From JACMLD01 sp038207265 (GTDB taxonomy: Bacteria; Bacteroidota; Bacteroidia; Chitinophagales; Chitinophagaceae), in assembly GCA_038207265.1 (NCBI GenBank), contig JBBQZZ010000011.1, positions 1-64,000 of the forward strand: DNA of 64,000 nucleotides, read 5' to 3'. The translations under genes were made by a program, and so were the position numbers. Under the pieces are notes generated by a model. The model was not told where the DNA came from. It saw nothing but the letters and a program-made list of their open reading frames with translations, and made no database searches. Position 1 is the first letter of the stretch, and every line of letters begins with the position of its first letter. Below, piece after piece: positions 54,598 to 63,931 of this stretch.

Positions 54598-55119
54598 CTA
54601 CCAGGCATTGCGTTCTCTCAGCGTTGTTATATGTGCTGTATGGTGTCTGCTATGCCAGGCGTACATGCCTAGCAAAAACCACAGACTCATTTGCTTTCCA
54701 TGTTCAGGATGAACAACGGTCCTCTCCCAATCATCCCGTTTCAAATTTTTTAGCAACTCATACCAACGTGTATGCAGGGCATATAACAATGTAATGGAAA
54801 TATTTGTGGGTAGCTTTCTGGTATCACTCAGTTCTGCCCATAACTGTTCTTCATATGGCCTGATGGTGGGATTATTTTCAGTCAGCCCCAGTTTAAATCT
54901 GCAGTAAGCATTCATATGACTGTCTGCAACATGATGCACCAGTTGTTTTACCGTCCAGCCACCTTCGCGATAGGGTGTTTCTTGCTGGGTCTCATTCAGA
55001 TTTAATATCGCGTTTTCCAGCGATTGCGGTAAGAATTTGATATCATTCAGCCAGCTTTCCTTTTGTTTATCTGAAAATGGCTGAGTTTCGTATTTGCCAA
55101 TGGGATAACGTAAATCCAT
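54598..55119 (-). CDS. DinB/YfiT family putative metal-dependent hydrolase
   Basis: The protein is 173 aa. The helix-rich DinB-like fold shows the metal-binding His residues in VHHVADSHMN and in the end WHSRHHTAHI. The N-terminal FSDKQKESWLNDIKFLPQSL pattern matches YfiT-type proteins, some of which transfer thiols such as bacillithiol. The role here is unproven. It is likely co-transcribed with the Nudix gene 18 bases downstream. Confidence 0.8.
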   Translation of the reverse strand: MDLRYPIGKYETQPFSDKQKESWLNDIKFLPQSLENAILNLNETQQETPYREGGWTVKQLVHHVADSHMNAYCRFKLGLTENNPTIRPYEEQLWAELSDTRKLPTNISITLLYALHTRWYELLKNLKRDDWERTVVHPEHGKQMSLWFLLGMYAWHSRHHTAHITTLRERNAW

Positions 55120-55305
55120 ATTACTTTTTTGGAGGTGACTATTAATGTGAAAATATGAAAATGTAGAAAATCTGGAAATTCATATATCAAAGATCCACAA
55201 TCAACTTTGAAAAGTGTACAATTCAATTATTAACTTCCCCCATTCAGATACATAAATTTCAAAACAAACAGTTAGATATTTATTCTATCGAATTTAATTT
55301 TAGAG

Positions 55306-55365
55306 AGCAGGCTTAACATCAATGTAAGTAATCATTTATTACATTTCCACACCAGGTTGCCTGCT
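55306..55365. repeat. Nested inverted repeat after the ABC ATPase gene
   Basis: AGCAGGC (55306) pairs with GCCTGCT (55359). Inside lies AATGTAAGTAATCATTTATTACATT, itself near-palindromic. There is no T run, so it is more like a folded RNA or protein site than a terminator. The rest of 55120-55389 shows nothing else. Confidence 0.4.
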
Positions 55366-55389
55366 GTTACAGCTCATTTTTCACTTTCA

Positions 55390-56151
55390 TTACTCATCTC
55401 TCCACTGCTTGCCAGTCAGATTCAGGAATACATCTTCCAAATTTGCTTTCTTAACAGCCTCTTCTCTTTGAAATCCTGTCGCCACCAGATCGTCAATCAG
55501 TCTGCCAGGAGAATTAATTGCAATGATTCGACCAGCATCGATTATAGCAACCCTGTCACATAAAACTTCCGCTTCATCCATATAATGGGTTGTGATGATT
55601 ACAGTAGTACCTTTTGAACGGATGTCTTTTATCAGGTCCCATAGGTTACGTCTTGCCTGGGGATCAAGTCCGGTGGTTGGTTCGTCCAGGAAAATTATTT
55701 TTGGCTGATTGATTAGGGTAGTGGCTATAGAAAACCGTTGCTTCTGACCGCCGCTAAGTTCTTTAAATTTTGCTTTGGCCTTATCCTGCAGATTGACGAG
55801 ACTTAACAATTCGGCCGGTTTCACTGAACGGTTGTACAATCCGGAAAACAATTCAATCAGTTCTGTAAGATTCAACCCGGGATAATAACCTGAGCTCTGG
55901 AGTTGAACCCCGATAATTTTTTTGATCGCATCCGGAGAATGATCCAGGTTCAAACCATTCACGGTTACTTCACCTGTTGTTTTTTCCCGCAATGTTTCAA
56001 TTATTTCAAGCGTAGTAGATTTTCCGGCGCCATTGGGACCCAGTAATCCAAACACTTCACCCTCGAATACGTCAAAACTAATTCCTTTAACAGCTTCAAA
56101 TTCACCGTATTTTTTATGGAGATTCTTTACTGAAATGATGATGTTGTTCAT
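55390..56151 (-). CDS. ABC transporter ATP-binding protein
   Basis: The protein is 253 aa from ATG 56151. Walker A is LGPNGAGKSTTLE, the ABC signature is ELSGGQKQRFSIA, Walker B is IIFLDEPTTGLD, and the H-loop follows in TTHYMDEAE. It belongs to the CcmA/NatA-like exporter type. No permease gene is adjacent, so it is either unlinked or works with a distant one. The start choice excludes a long N-terminal extension that begins at a GTG. Confidence 0.9.
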   Translation of the reverse strand: MNNIIISVKNLHKKYGEFEAVKGISFDVFEGEVFGLLGPNGAGKSTTLEIIETLREKTTGEVTVNGLNLDHSPDAIKKIIGVQLQSSGYYPGLNLTELIELFSGLYNRSVKPAELLSLVNLQDKAKAKFKELSGGQKQRFSIATTLINQPKIIFLDEPTTGLDPQARRNLWDLIKDIRSKGTTVIITTHYMDEAEVLCDRVAIIDAGRIIAINSPGRLIDDLVATGFQREEAVKKANLEDVFLNLTGKQWRDE

Positions 56152-56281
56152 GTTGGCAATATACTTCAGTTTGATATTCCTGCAATCAAAAAAACTTTTG
56201 TGTATGCATACCACTTTTTTGAATCATGTTTATCATCGCATCATAAACGATCCTGGCTCTAACACTACCGCTCCACTGAAC

Positions 56282-56773
56282 TTATTTCTTTACAAAAATC
56301 TGTGTATAATATACCACACCCTGATTATTTTTTGCTACTCCAACTCCTGTATAATTAAACGGTCCTTCAATATTTGCGCGATGAACAGCACTTTTCAGCC
56401 AGGCATCCAGTACTTCTTTGGCCGTCATTTTTCCATACGCAATATTTTCTCCGGTAGAAGAAGTACCATTCAATTCATTTGCAAGAGAAATGGCACGTTG
56501 ATTAAACCCGGCATGACCAAAACCAACTTTTTTTGATGCCATATTCTGACTATGTGTTTGTGCCAGGGAAGCTGCCAATGAAAGCAGGCGCATGGGCGCC
56601 AGTCCTTTGGATTGACGGTATGCATTCACGTTATTAATGATATCTGCATTCATCGTACTGGTAACTATAACTTTTTCGCGATAGGCAGCAGTTCTTGTGG
56701 CAGTTGGTGTTACTTTTTTTGAACACCCGGTTATACCTATGACCAGCACCAAAAAAATGAAAGTATTTTTCAA
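56282..56773 (-). CDS. CAP-domain lipoprotein
   Basis: The protein is 163 aa. The lipobox is GITGC (Cys17). The CAP/SCP domain shows NAYRQSKGLAPMRLLSLAAS, AQTHSQNMASK and the block GFGHAGFNQRA, with GENIAYGKM and a TGVGVAKNNQGVVYY end. CAP domains bind lipids or peptides and can be secreted. Function in this bacterium is unknown. It has its own promoter region, with no clear partner. Confidence 0.85.
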   Translation of the reverse strand: MKNTFIFLVLVIGITGCSKKVTPTATRTAAYREKVIVTSTMNADIINNVNAYRQSKGLAPMRLLSLAASLAQTHSQNMASKKVGFGHAGFNQRAISLANELNGTSSTGENIAYGKMTAKEVLDAWLKSAVHRANIEGPFNYTGVGVAKNNQGVVYYTQIFVKK

Positions 56774-56847
56774 TTGGGAATTTTAATAATCTTCTTTTCA
56801 ACTATTATACCAGTAAATACAATAAATGCAAAACAAAAAAACACCCG

Positions 56848-57615
56848 CTAGTTGCCCCATTTAAACTGGAGGATTTGTCCGGAAACAAATGAATAAAGGG
56901 CTTGCAAAGCGGGATCTGATTCAAGCATTTTCCGGTGTTTTTCAATCGTTGCAATGTCTTTTCGTATCGCAGGTCCGGTTTGTGCCAGTCTTGGTGAAAT
57001 ATGCTGCAACCTATCGGCTGTTTCGCGTATCAGCGGCAGAAGTTTGTTAAATTCCAGCCCATGGTTTTTACAATATCCTTCTGCCAGCGCGTAAAAGTAA
57101 TTGCTGAAATTATTGACCAGTATAGCGCTAAGATGATACTGCATCCGTTGCTTGTCATTGGCTTCAGTTACCTGCCCGGAAATGGTCAGGGCTACTTGCT
57201 TCAATATCTCCTTTGCTTTTTCTGAATTGGCGTCTATAAAAACAGGTATTTCAGGAATGGATGATATTTCCTTCCGCAACGTTTGAAAAGGATAAAATAC
57301 CCCAAATGAAGAAGAAACTTTTTCAAGAACGTTCAACGAAACAGAACCTGCCGTATGTACAACCAGTTGATCGGTGAGCCGGATATTCTTTTCTATATCT
57401 GTCAATGCGGTGTCTGATAATGCAATTAGATACAAGTCCGCATCCCTGGTGATAGAAGCCCAATCCATGACTGCAGTGGCGTTCCATTCCTTCGTTAAAC
57501 CAATTACTGCTTCCTTGCTTCTGCCGCAAACTTGCAAGATAACATGACCCGCTTGTTTAAATTTTCTTCCCAATACTGTTGCTACATTACCCGTACCAAT
57601 GATTACAATTTTCAT
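56848..57615 (-). CDS. Rossmann-like and DUF2520 domain protein
   Basis: The protein is 255 aa. An N-terminal NAD(P)-binding Rossmann fold shows IIGTGNVATVLGRKFKQAG and the acidic beta-2 end. The C-terminal part has the DUF2520 pattern (VFYPFQTLRKEIS, then FIDANSEKAKEILKQ, and AGSVS in the middle). The family is thought to be ketopantoate-reductase-like, but the substrate is unproven. It is divergent from an alpha/beta hydrolase (17 bases). Confidence 0.85.
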   Translation of the reverse strand: MKIVIIGTGNVATVLGRKFKQAGHVILQVCGRSKEAVIGLTKEWNATAVMDWASITRDADLYLIALSDTALTDIEKNIRLTDQLVVHTAGSVSLNVLEKVSSSFGVFYPFQTLRKEISSIPEIPVFIDANSEKAKEILKQVALTISGQVTEANDKQRMQYHLSAILVNNFSNYFYALAEGYCKNHGLEFNKLLPLIRETADRLQHISPRLAQTGPAIRKDIATIEKHRKMLESDPALQALYSFVSGQILQFKWGN

Positions 57616-57632
57616 ATCCTATCTTTATACGC

Positions 57633-58475
57633 ATGAAATTAGGACAAATAATTGCCATTAATTTTATCCGCGCCAAACTCAATCTGCTGGCGGTTGTATC
57701 AGGGCAACAAGCCGCAAAAAGAGCGTTCATCATATTTTGTACTCCATTTAAAAAACAAAGCAGGCAACTACCTTTTGTTTTCGAAAAAGCAGAAAAACTT
57801 CAACTACAGGTGAATGGCTTAACCATCCGTGGATTTCGCTGGAACAAGGGTGGTATAAAACGAGTACTCATCCTGCATGGCTTTGAATCTTCTTCAAAAA
57901 ACTTTGAAGCGTATATCGATCCTCTGATCAATAAAAATTATGAAGTACTTGCTTTTGATGCTCCTGCACACGGAATCTCTGATGGCAAACAAATTACGTT
58001 GCCGGATTACGTTGATACCATTCGGATGGTCTATTTTGAAACGGGTACCATCCAAAGTTTTATGGCCCACTCCTTCGGAGGAATGGCCATCACTCATTTC
58101 ATAGAAAAAATACCACATGATCAAAGCATTCGCCTCGCATTGATTGCACCAATGACTGAAACAAAAACTGCCATTGATTCCTTTTTTCGCTTTTTACAGT
58201 TAGGCAAAGACGTTAGAAAAAAATTTGAAGTCATCATCGGGCGGAAAGGTGGTAACCCTCCGGAATATTATTCAATTCCCAGGGCCCTTGAAAACATTAC
58301 TGCTTCTGTTCTATGGATACATGACAGGGATGATGACGTTACGCCCATAAAAGACGTGGAACCATTGATGAACAAACACTACCCAAACCTCAAATTTCAC
58401 ATTACGAAAGGCCTTGGACACCGAAAGATTTACCGGGACTATAACATCATTCAAATTGTAACGAATTTTCTATAA
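57633..58475 (+). CDS. Alpha/beta hydrolase
   Basis: The protein is 280 aa. The oxyanion-hole strand is LHGFESSSKNFE, the nucleophile elbow is AHSFGGMA (Ser), and an acid residue lies in WIHDRDDDVTP, with a catalytic His in GLGHRKIYR. An N-terminal segment of about 45 residues is helix-like. The substrate cannot be told. It is divergent from the DUF2520 gene and convergent with a TfoX-like gene. Confidence 0.82.
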   Translation: MKLGQIIAINFIRAKLNLLAVVSGQQAAKRAFIIFCTPFKKQSRQLPFVFEKAEKLQLQVNGLTIRGFRWNKGGIKRVLILHGFESSSKNFEAYIDPLINKNYEVLAFDAPAHGISDGKQITLPDYVDTIRMVYFETGTIQSFMAHSFGGMAITHFIEKIPHDQSIRLALIAPMTETKTAIDSFFRFLQLGKDVRKKFEVIIGRKGGNPPEYYSIPRALENITASVLWIHDRDDDVTPIKDVEPLMNKHYPNLKFHITKGLGHRKIYRDYNIIQIVTNFL

Positions 58476-58509
58476 CCAGTCATGAGACGCGGTTGATTAT
58501 TATTACACA

Positions 58510-58863
58510 TTACAATACATTCTTTTTCTTCTTAGACGGTTTGGCAATTTTATTATATTCAAGGGCTAGTTTAATCCAGTATTCCAGTCTCTTTGCTTTA
58601 TCTAATTCATTAATATCTACAAAAACATATCCTTTCATTACTTTTCCGGTAAAGTCCATTGGTTTGCAACATTCCTTTTCCATTACCTCTTCATAGATAG
58701 CCGGATCAAGCCGAACCATCAATCTGTTGTTCTCTACACCCAGGCACATTTTGTCATTTACCATAAAACATAAACCACCAAACATTTTTTTCTCCGTAAT
58801 ATTCTGGTGTGTCCTGGAAATGATCTCCCTTCTTCTATCGGCGAGTTTTTCATTGTATGCCAT
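58510..58863 (-). CDS. TfoX N-terminal domain family protein
   Basis: The protein is 117 aa. It matches the TfoX/Sxy N-terminal domain: EKKMFGGLCFMVNDKMCLGV, then LMVRLDPAIYEEVMEKE and MDFTGKVMKGYVFVDI. In E. coli, Sxy is a competence regulator; short versions like this are widespread and uncharacterised. There is no C-terminal TfoX helix-hairpin domain. It is convergent with the alpha/beta hydrolase. Confidence 0.85.
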   Translation of the reverse strand: MAYNEKLADRRREIISRTHQNITEKKMFGGLCFMVNDKMCLGVENNRLMVRLDPAIYEEVMEKECCKPMDFTGKVMKGYVFVDINELDKAKRLEYWIKLALEYNKIAKPSKKKKNVL

Positions 58864-59028
58864 TGCTTTATTTTAAAAGTCACCCATTATTAGTTAACTG
58901 TAAATTTAAAAGAAAATACGACCATGGCGCTTTGTCGGATCCTGGATAATTTCATTTTGTTTGTGAGATGGTTTCATAAATAACATAGACTTGAGTTGAA
59001 ACGACCCCTGTGCATCTTACAAAGCCAC

Positions 59029-59036
59029 TATATTTG
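59029..59036 (+). promoter_or_regulatory. -7 box for kynU (TATATTTG)
   Basis: TATATTTG is an exact match to TAnnTTTG and ends 17 bases before the start codon. No TTTG is seen at the expected distance upstream. Confidence 0.45.
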
Positions 59037-59053
59037 TATCAAACAAAAATTCA

Positions 59054-60319
59054 ATGCAGTTTGAAGCGTCACTAAAATTTGCAAAAAAACTGGATGCCAA
59101 TGATCGTTTGCGAAGGTTTCGTAAGCAATTCTATTTCCCGCAACACAAAGGAAAAAAATCAATTTATTTATGTGGCAATTCATTGGGACTTCAACCAAAA
59201 AAAACCAATGAAGCAATAAAACAGGAATTAAAAGATTGGAAAAACCTGGCGGTAGGCGGTTATTTTGGTGCGAAAAATCCGTGGCTTTTTTACCAGGATA
59301 ATTTCAAAGGCCCCCTGTCTAAAATAATGGGATGCAAACAGGAAGAACTAACAGTAATGAATGCACTTACTGTAAACCTGCACCTGCTCTTATTGTCTTT
59401 TTACAAACCGTCTGCCAGTCGTTACAAAATTATGATGGAGGCGGGTGCTTTTCCCAGCGACCAATACGCTATAGAAACGCAGGTTAGATTTTATGGATAT
59501 CTGCCAGCCGATGCTATAATAGAACTGGAGCCCCGTGCCGGCGAAAAAAATTTGCGTACTGAAGATATTCTTCAACAAATAGCAGATAATCAAGAAAGCC
59601 TGGCCATTGTATTGTTGGGTGGTATTAATTATTATACAGGACAATTATATGATATAGAAAAAATTACAACTGCAGCGCATAATGCGGGAGCATTCGCAGG
59701 TTATGATCTGGCACATGTTGCAGGTAATGTTCCCATGCAATTACACAAGTGGGGAGTAGATTTTTCCTGCTGGTGTTCTTATAAATATTTGAATGGCGGT
59801 CCCGGCGCTGTGGCAGGCATTTACATTAACCGAAAGTATGCCGGAGACGTTTCGTTCCGCAGATTAGCCGGTTGGTGGGGAAATGCTGAAAAGACCAGAT
59901 TTAAAATGGAAAAAGGATTTAAAGCAAAAAAAGGAGCCGCGGGATGGCAAGTGAGTACTGCACAGGTTTTTAATATGGTTTCTTTAAAGGCTTCATTGGA
60001 ACTGTTTGAATCAGCAGGTATAATAAACATCCGGAAGAAAAGTGTGATGCTTACTTCATACCTGGAATTTCTCTTGCAGCAATTAACACATATCAATTTC
60101 GAAATTATTACTCCCGCGGATCCCGAACAACGCGGTGCCCAATTGAGTTTATACTTTAAAGAAAAAGCAAAATCGATCCATCAGCATTTAATTAATAATG
60201 GCGTTGTGGTAGATTATCGCGAACCAGGCGTCATACGTGTTGCACCTGCTCCACTATATAATTCGTTCCGGGATGTTTTTCGGTTTTACGAAATTTTAAA
60301 AGGTGCTGGCAAGGTGTAA
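59054..60319 (+). CDS. kynU: Kynureninase
   Basis: The protein is 421 aa. The PLP lysine is Lys244 in CSYKYLNGGPGA, and the cofactor Asp lies in GYDLAHVAGN. Other family blocks include LCGNSLGLQPK and FPSDQYAIETQ. The enzyme cleaves kynurenine or 3-hydroxykynurenine into anthranilate or 3-hydroxyanthranilate and alanine, for tryptophan breakdown or de novo NAD synthesis. No other kynurenine-pathway gene is close. Length is normal. Confidence 0.95.
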   Translation: MQFEASLKFAKKLDANDRLRRFRKQFYFPQHKGKKSIYLCGNSLGLQPKKTNEAIKQELKDWKNLAVGGYFGAKNPWLFYQDNFKGPLSKIMGCKQEELTVMNALTVNLHLLLLSFYKPSASRYKIMMEAGAFPSDQYAIETQVRFYGYLPADAIIELEPRAGEKNLRTEDILQQIADNQESLAIVLLGGINYYTGQLYDIEKITTAAHNAGAFAGYDLAHVAGNVPMQLHKWGVDFSCWCSYKYLNGGPGAVAGIYINRKYAGDVSFRRLAGWWGNAEKTRFKMEKGFKAKKGAAGWQVSTAQVFNMVSLKASLELFESAGIINIRKKSVMLTSYLEFLLQQLTHINFEIITPADPEQRGAQLSLYFKEKAKSIHQHLINNGVVVDYREPGVIRVAPAPLYNSFRDVFRFYEILKGAGKV

Positions 60320-60408
60320 GGGATAAGGTTTACTGTTTAAGAATCTTCATTTTGAGATCTATCATTGGAAAAGCTTTCTTTATGTAAAATCAGTATATCG
60401 TTAACCGA

Positions 60409-61065
60409 TCAACTATTCTTCCCCTCTAACATGGGCACAAAAGAGAAGTTATCAAAAACTTCTTCTGAGTATGTGCCGTTTTCGTTTTTAGTGATACGCA
60501 ACATCCGTTGAACCGGAGCCTCACCTACTGGTATTACCATTTTACCACCTGGCTTTAATTGTTCAATCAATCGCTGCGGTATAGAAGGTGCGGCAGCAGT
60601 TACCAATACTTTGTCAAAAGGCATATAGGTGGGTAAACCTTCGTAACCATCGCCGTAAAAAAATTTAATTTGTGGATATTTTTTCAGATATGTAAACCGT
60701 TTATTATTATCAAACAATAATTTTTGTCTTTCAATTGTAAAAACCTGCGCTCCCATCTCTGTCAAAACGCTTGCCTGGTAGGCACTACCCGTACCAATTT
60801 CCAACAGTCTTTCAAAATGCTTTAATTCCAATAACTGCGATTGATAAGCAACTGTATAAGGCTGAGAAATGGTCTGATGTTGTGCAATTGGGAAAGCCCG
60901 ATCCTCATAAGCCACTTCATCAAATGCAGAATCCAGGAAATAATGACGTGGAATGGCTCCGATGGCCTCCAGCACCCGTTCATCAGAAATACCTTTAGTC
61001 CGTAATATTTCCACCAATTTTTTCCTAAGTCCCTTGTGCCGGTATGTATCTTCGTAATTTCTCAT
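60409..61065 (-). CDS. pcm: Protein-L-isoaspartate O-methyltransferase
   Basis: The protein is 218 aa. The SAM-binding motif LLEIGTGSAYQASVLTEMG is near residue 85. FPIAQHQTISQPYTVA before it and LIEQLKPGGKMVIPVGE after it are the usual family blocks. It repairs isoaspartyl residues in aged proteins. It is convergent with kynU (about 90 bases) and stands alone. Confidence 0.93.
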   Translation of the reverse strand: MRNYEDTYRHKGLRKKLVEILRTKGISDERVLEAIGAIPRHYFLDSAFDEVAYEDRAFPIAQHQTISQPYTVAYQSQLLELKHFERLLEIGTGSAYQASVLTEMGAQVFTIERQKLLFDNNKRFTYLKKYPQIKFFYGDGYEGLPTYMPFDKVLVTAAAPSIPQRLIEQLKPGGKMVIPVGEAPVQRMLRITKNENGTYSEEVFDNFSFVPMLEGKNS

Positions 61066-61277
61066 AAACAGTTTGCAAGATAGCGGCTTTGTAAAATATT
61101 TACGAGGTTAGTTTTTCTTTCGTAATTTTTCACGTGTATTTTATTAAAATCTTTCTTATGATTGCCAACGCGGCTGATTAACCTGTTGCAGGATAAAAGA
61201 AGTGCGGATCAAATAAATGCTAATCGTATATTACAAACCATTTAACAAACATTCATCTATTATTAAAAATTTATTGA

Positions 61278-62471
61278 ATGAAGACAAACACCGGTATTCT
61301 TCTTGCGCTGATGATGCTACTTGAATATTTTATCTGGGGTTCATGGTATGTTACCATGGGAACTTATATGGGCGAACACCTGGGCTCATCTGGTTTGCAG
61401 ATTGGAGCAGCGTATAGCGCACTGGCAATTGCTACTATGATCTCTCCATTTTTTGTAGGCATGATTGCGGATCGTTTTTTTGCCGCTCAGAAATTAATGG
61501 GTTTCCTGCATTTGCTGGGAGCCATATTATTGTTCCTCGCTACAAAAATAACCGGCAATGGTGCTTTCTATTGGATAATACTATTTTATTCCCTGCTTTA
61601 TATGCCAACGATTGCATTGTCCAACAGTGTTGCTTTTTCACAGATGTCCGACCCCGGGAAGCAATTTCCATGGATTCGTGTATTCGGCACCGTTGGATGG
61701 ATAGTAGCCGGCATTCTTATTGGGAAATTATCCATTGAAAAAACATCGGCTACTTTTTTGATGGCGGGGGGTGCTTCTGCAGCGCTGGGACTTATCAGTT
61801 TTATTCTTCCAGACACTCCACCCAAAGCAAAAACTGCTACTACTGCCTCAGCAGCGCTGGGTACTGAAGCGTTTGTTCTATTTAAAGACAAATCATACCT
61901 GGTGTTTTTTATTGCGGCTATTCTCGTTTGCATTCCGCTTTCCTTTTATTATGGCTTTGCCAATCCATTCCTGAATGAATTGGGTGTAGAAAATGCTGCT
62001 ACTAAGATGACATTGGGACAGGTATCTGAAGGTTTATTTATTCTTGCGATCCCTTTTTTATTTTACCGCATAGGAGTAAAAAACATGTTGTTATTGGGTA
62101 TGACTGCCTGGATACTTCGTTATATATTTTTTGCTTATGGTGATGCCGGCGCCGGCACCTGGATGTTATATGCCGGAATTATTTTGCATGGGGTATGCTA
62201 TGATTTCTTTTTTGTTACCGGTTACATGTACACGGAGAAAAAAGCGGGCGAAAAAATCAAAAGTGCCGCACAGGGCTTGTTCACCTTTGCTACTTATGGG
62301 TTGGGTATGTTTATCGGGACCTGGTTTTCGGGTATCATTGTAGACAAGTATAAACTGATCGAAGGCCACGACTGGAAAGGAATCTGGTTTGTACCTGCCG
62401 GCATCGCCGTAGCAGTACTGATTTACTTTATTATTTTCTTTAAAGAGAAAAGAGAAATCAAACAAGCTTAA
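61278..62471 (+). CDS. MFS nucleoside:H+ symporter family transporter
   Basis: The protein is 397 aa with twelve predicted helices. It begins LMMLLEYFIWGSWYVTMGTY, a pattern of the NupG-like nucleoside:proton symporters, with the conserved loop FFVGMIADRFFAAQKLMG and RVFGTVGWIVAGILIG. In Bacteroidota this type often lies in sugar or polyol clusters, so the substrate may not be a nucleoside. The next gene is a Gfo/Idh/MocA oxidoreductase, consistent with an uptake-plus-oxidation unit. Confidence 0.82.
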   Translation: MKTNTGILLALMMLLEYFIWGSWYVTMGTYMGEHLGSSGLQIGAAYSALAIATMISPFFVGMIADRFFAAQKLMGFLHLLGAILLFLATKITGNGAFYWIILFYSLLYMPTIALSNSVAFSQMSDPGKQFPWIRVFGTVGWIVAGILIGKLSIEKTSATFLMAGGASAALGLISFILPDTPPKAKTATTASAALGTEAFVLFKDKSYLVFFIAAILVCIPLSFYYGFANPFLNELGVENAATKMTLGQVSEGLFILAIPFLFYRIGVKNMLLLGMTAWILRYIFFAYGDAGAGTWMLYAGIILHGVCYDFFFVTGYMYTEKKAGEKIKSAAQGLFTFATYGLGMFIGTWFSGIIVDKYKLIEGHDWKGIWFVPAGIAVAVLIYFIIFFKEKREIKQA

Positions 62472-62632
62472 TTCATTTTCATTTGAAGGGGATGATCAAC
62501 AAAGTGTTCATTTCTTAATCAAACGTTATGGCACTTGTAACTGACTTTCCTCCAATTGGTTTCAAATGGCAACGAAGCTGGTTTATTTTCCATAGCTTAT
62601 TAAAACAAAATCAAAAATAAACTCAAACATTT

Positions 62633-63826
62633 ATGCAACGAATTGCTATGCTTGGTTCCGGATTCATTGGCCGGTTTTATGCGGAATCATTACTGGGACA
62701 GAGAAGTAAAGACAAAATTGTAAGTATTTATTCGAGGCGTGAAGAGAGCGCCAAAAAATTCGCGGCAGACTATAACTGTGAGCATTGGACGATTTCTATG
62801 GAAGAATCCATTGCCCGTGCGGATGTAGACATTGTGTGCATTTCATTGCCCAATAATTTACATGAAGCAGCCGTGATGCTTTGCTGCAAACATAAAAAAG
62901 CAGTGATCACTACCAAACCACTAGGTCGTAATGCAGCAGAAGCAAAACGTATGCTGGAAGCCGTTGAAGCTGCCGGTATTTTTAATGGTTACCTGGAAGA
63001 TCTTGTTTATACACCCAAATTTTTAAAAGCTTTTGAAAGTGTAAAGAATGGAGCGCTGGGCAGGATATTATGGGCCAAATCAAGGGAAACACATCCTGGT
63101 CCACATAGCGATTGGTTCTGGGACATAGAACAAGCCGGAGGTGGTTGCATTCTCGACCTGGGCTGTCATTGCGTTGAAATTACAAGGAGTTTTATTGGTA
63201 AAGACATCAAGCCGGTTGAAGTAATGTGTTGGGCCGATACACAGGTAAAACCAATTGATGCAGAAGATCACGCCATTGGTTTGGTGAAATATGAAAATGG
63301 CGCCATTGGGCAATTTGAAGTAAGCTGGACATTTCGGGGGGGATTGGATTTGCGGGATGAAGTAATGGGAACAGAGGGCACTATCTGGATGAATAATTTT
63401 TTACGCACCGGGCTTGAAATGTTCACCACCGGAAAAGGTGCCGACTATGTAGCAGAAAAAGCGGAAAGCAATACGGGTTGGCTTTTCCCTGTGGGCGATG
63501 AACTAAATGATCTTGGTTATAATCATATGTTCACAGATATGTTTAAAGCCATTGAGGCAGGCACATCACCCAAAGAAACATTTTATGATGGCTATGTAGT
63601 AAATACCATATTGGATGCTGCCTATAAATCTGCCAAATCAAAATTGTGGGAGCCGGTAAAACTGGAAATATGGCGTGGCAGAGAAGGCGTTGGTAAAGAC
63701 AGTCACCTGACGGAATATGATGCCGAACATTACCTTGTAAAAGAAGAGATGACCCATTACGGTGCCAAAAAAGTAATTATTAAAAATAAAATGAGCGGAA
63801 AGATTACGGAAAAAGTGCTGAATTGA
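62633..63826 (+). CDS. Gfo/Idh/MocA family oxidoreductase
   Basis: The protein is 397 aa without a signal peptide. The Rossmann start is AMLGSGFIGRFYAESLLG. A middle part has CISLPNNLHEAAVM and TTKPLGRNAAEAKRM, with the family Lys in the TTKPLGR block (usually EKP). The C-terminal domain has DLGCHCVEITRSFIG and related blocks. Members oxidise or isomerise sugars or inositols with NAD(P). It differs from the GH109-like protein at 23342: it is cytoplasmic and belongs to another branch. It follows the MFS gene by 160 bases. Confidence 0.88.
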   Translation: MQRIAMLGSGFIGRFYAESLLGQRSKDKIVSIYSRREESAKKFAADYNCEHWTISMEESIARADVDIVCISLPNNLHEAAVMLCCKHKKAVITTKPLGRNAAEAKRMLEAVEAAGIFNGYLEDLVYTPKFLKAFESVKNGALGRILWAKSRETHPGPHSDWFWDIEQAGGGCILDLGCHCVEITRSFIGKDIKPVEVMCWADTQVKPIDAEDHAIGLVKYENGAIGQFEVSWTFRGGLDLRDEVMGTEGTIWMNNFLRTGLEMFTTGKGADYVAEKAESNTGWLFPVGDELNDLGYNHMFTDMFKAIEAGTSPKETFYDGYVVNTILDAAYKSAKSKLWEPVKLEIWRGREGVGKDSHLTEYDAEHYLVKEEMTHYGAKKVIIKNKMSGKITEKVLN

Positions 63827-63849
63827 TCTTTGTTTTTATTACGCTATAT

Positions 63850-63885
63850 AGATAGGTGTAACTCATTGTTGCACCTATCTCTGTT
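63850..63885 (+). terminator. Hairpin after the last complete gene
   Basis: AGATAGGTG pairs with CACCTATCT around a loop of about 13 bases, 24 bases after the oxidoreductase stop. The T run that follows is weak (CTGTTT). Confidence 0.5.
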
Positions 63886-63931
63886 TAACCACCTGGCCTG
63901 TCTATTCACTGCTCTTAAATAACTTGTGCTT

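Noticed and set aside
62529..62621. 30-codon frame before the Gfo/Idh/MocA gene
   Set aside because: Short, no signal, and too close to the next start to be distinguished from leader sequence.
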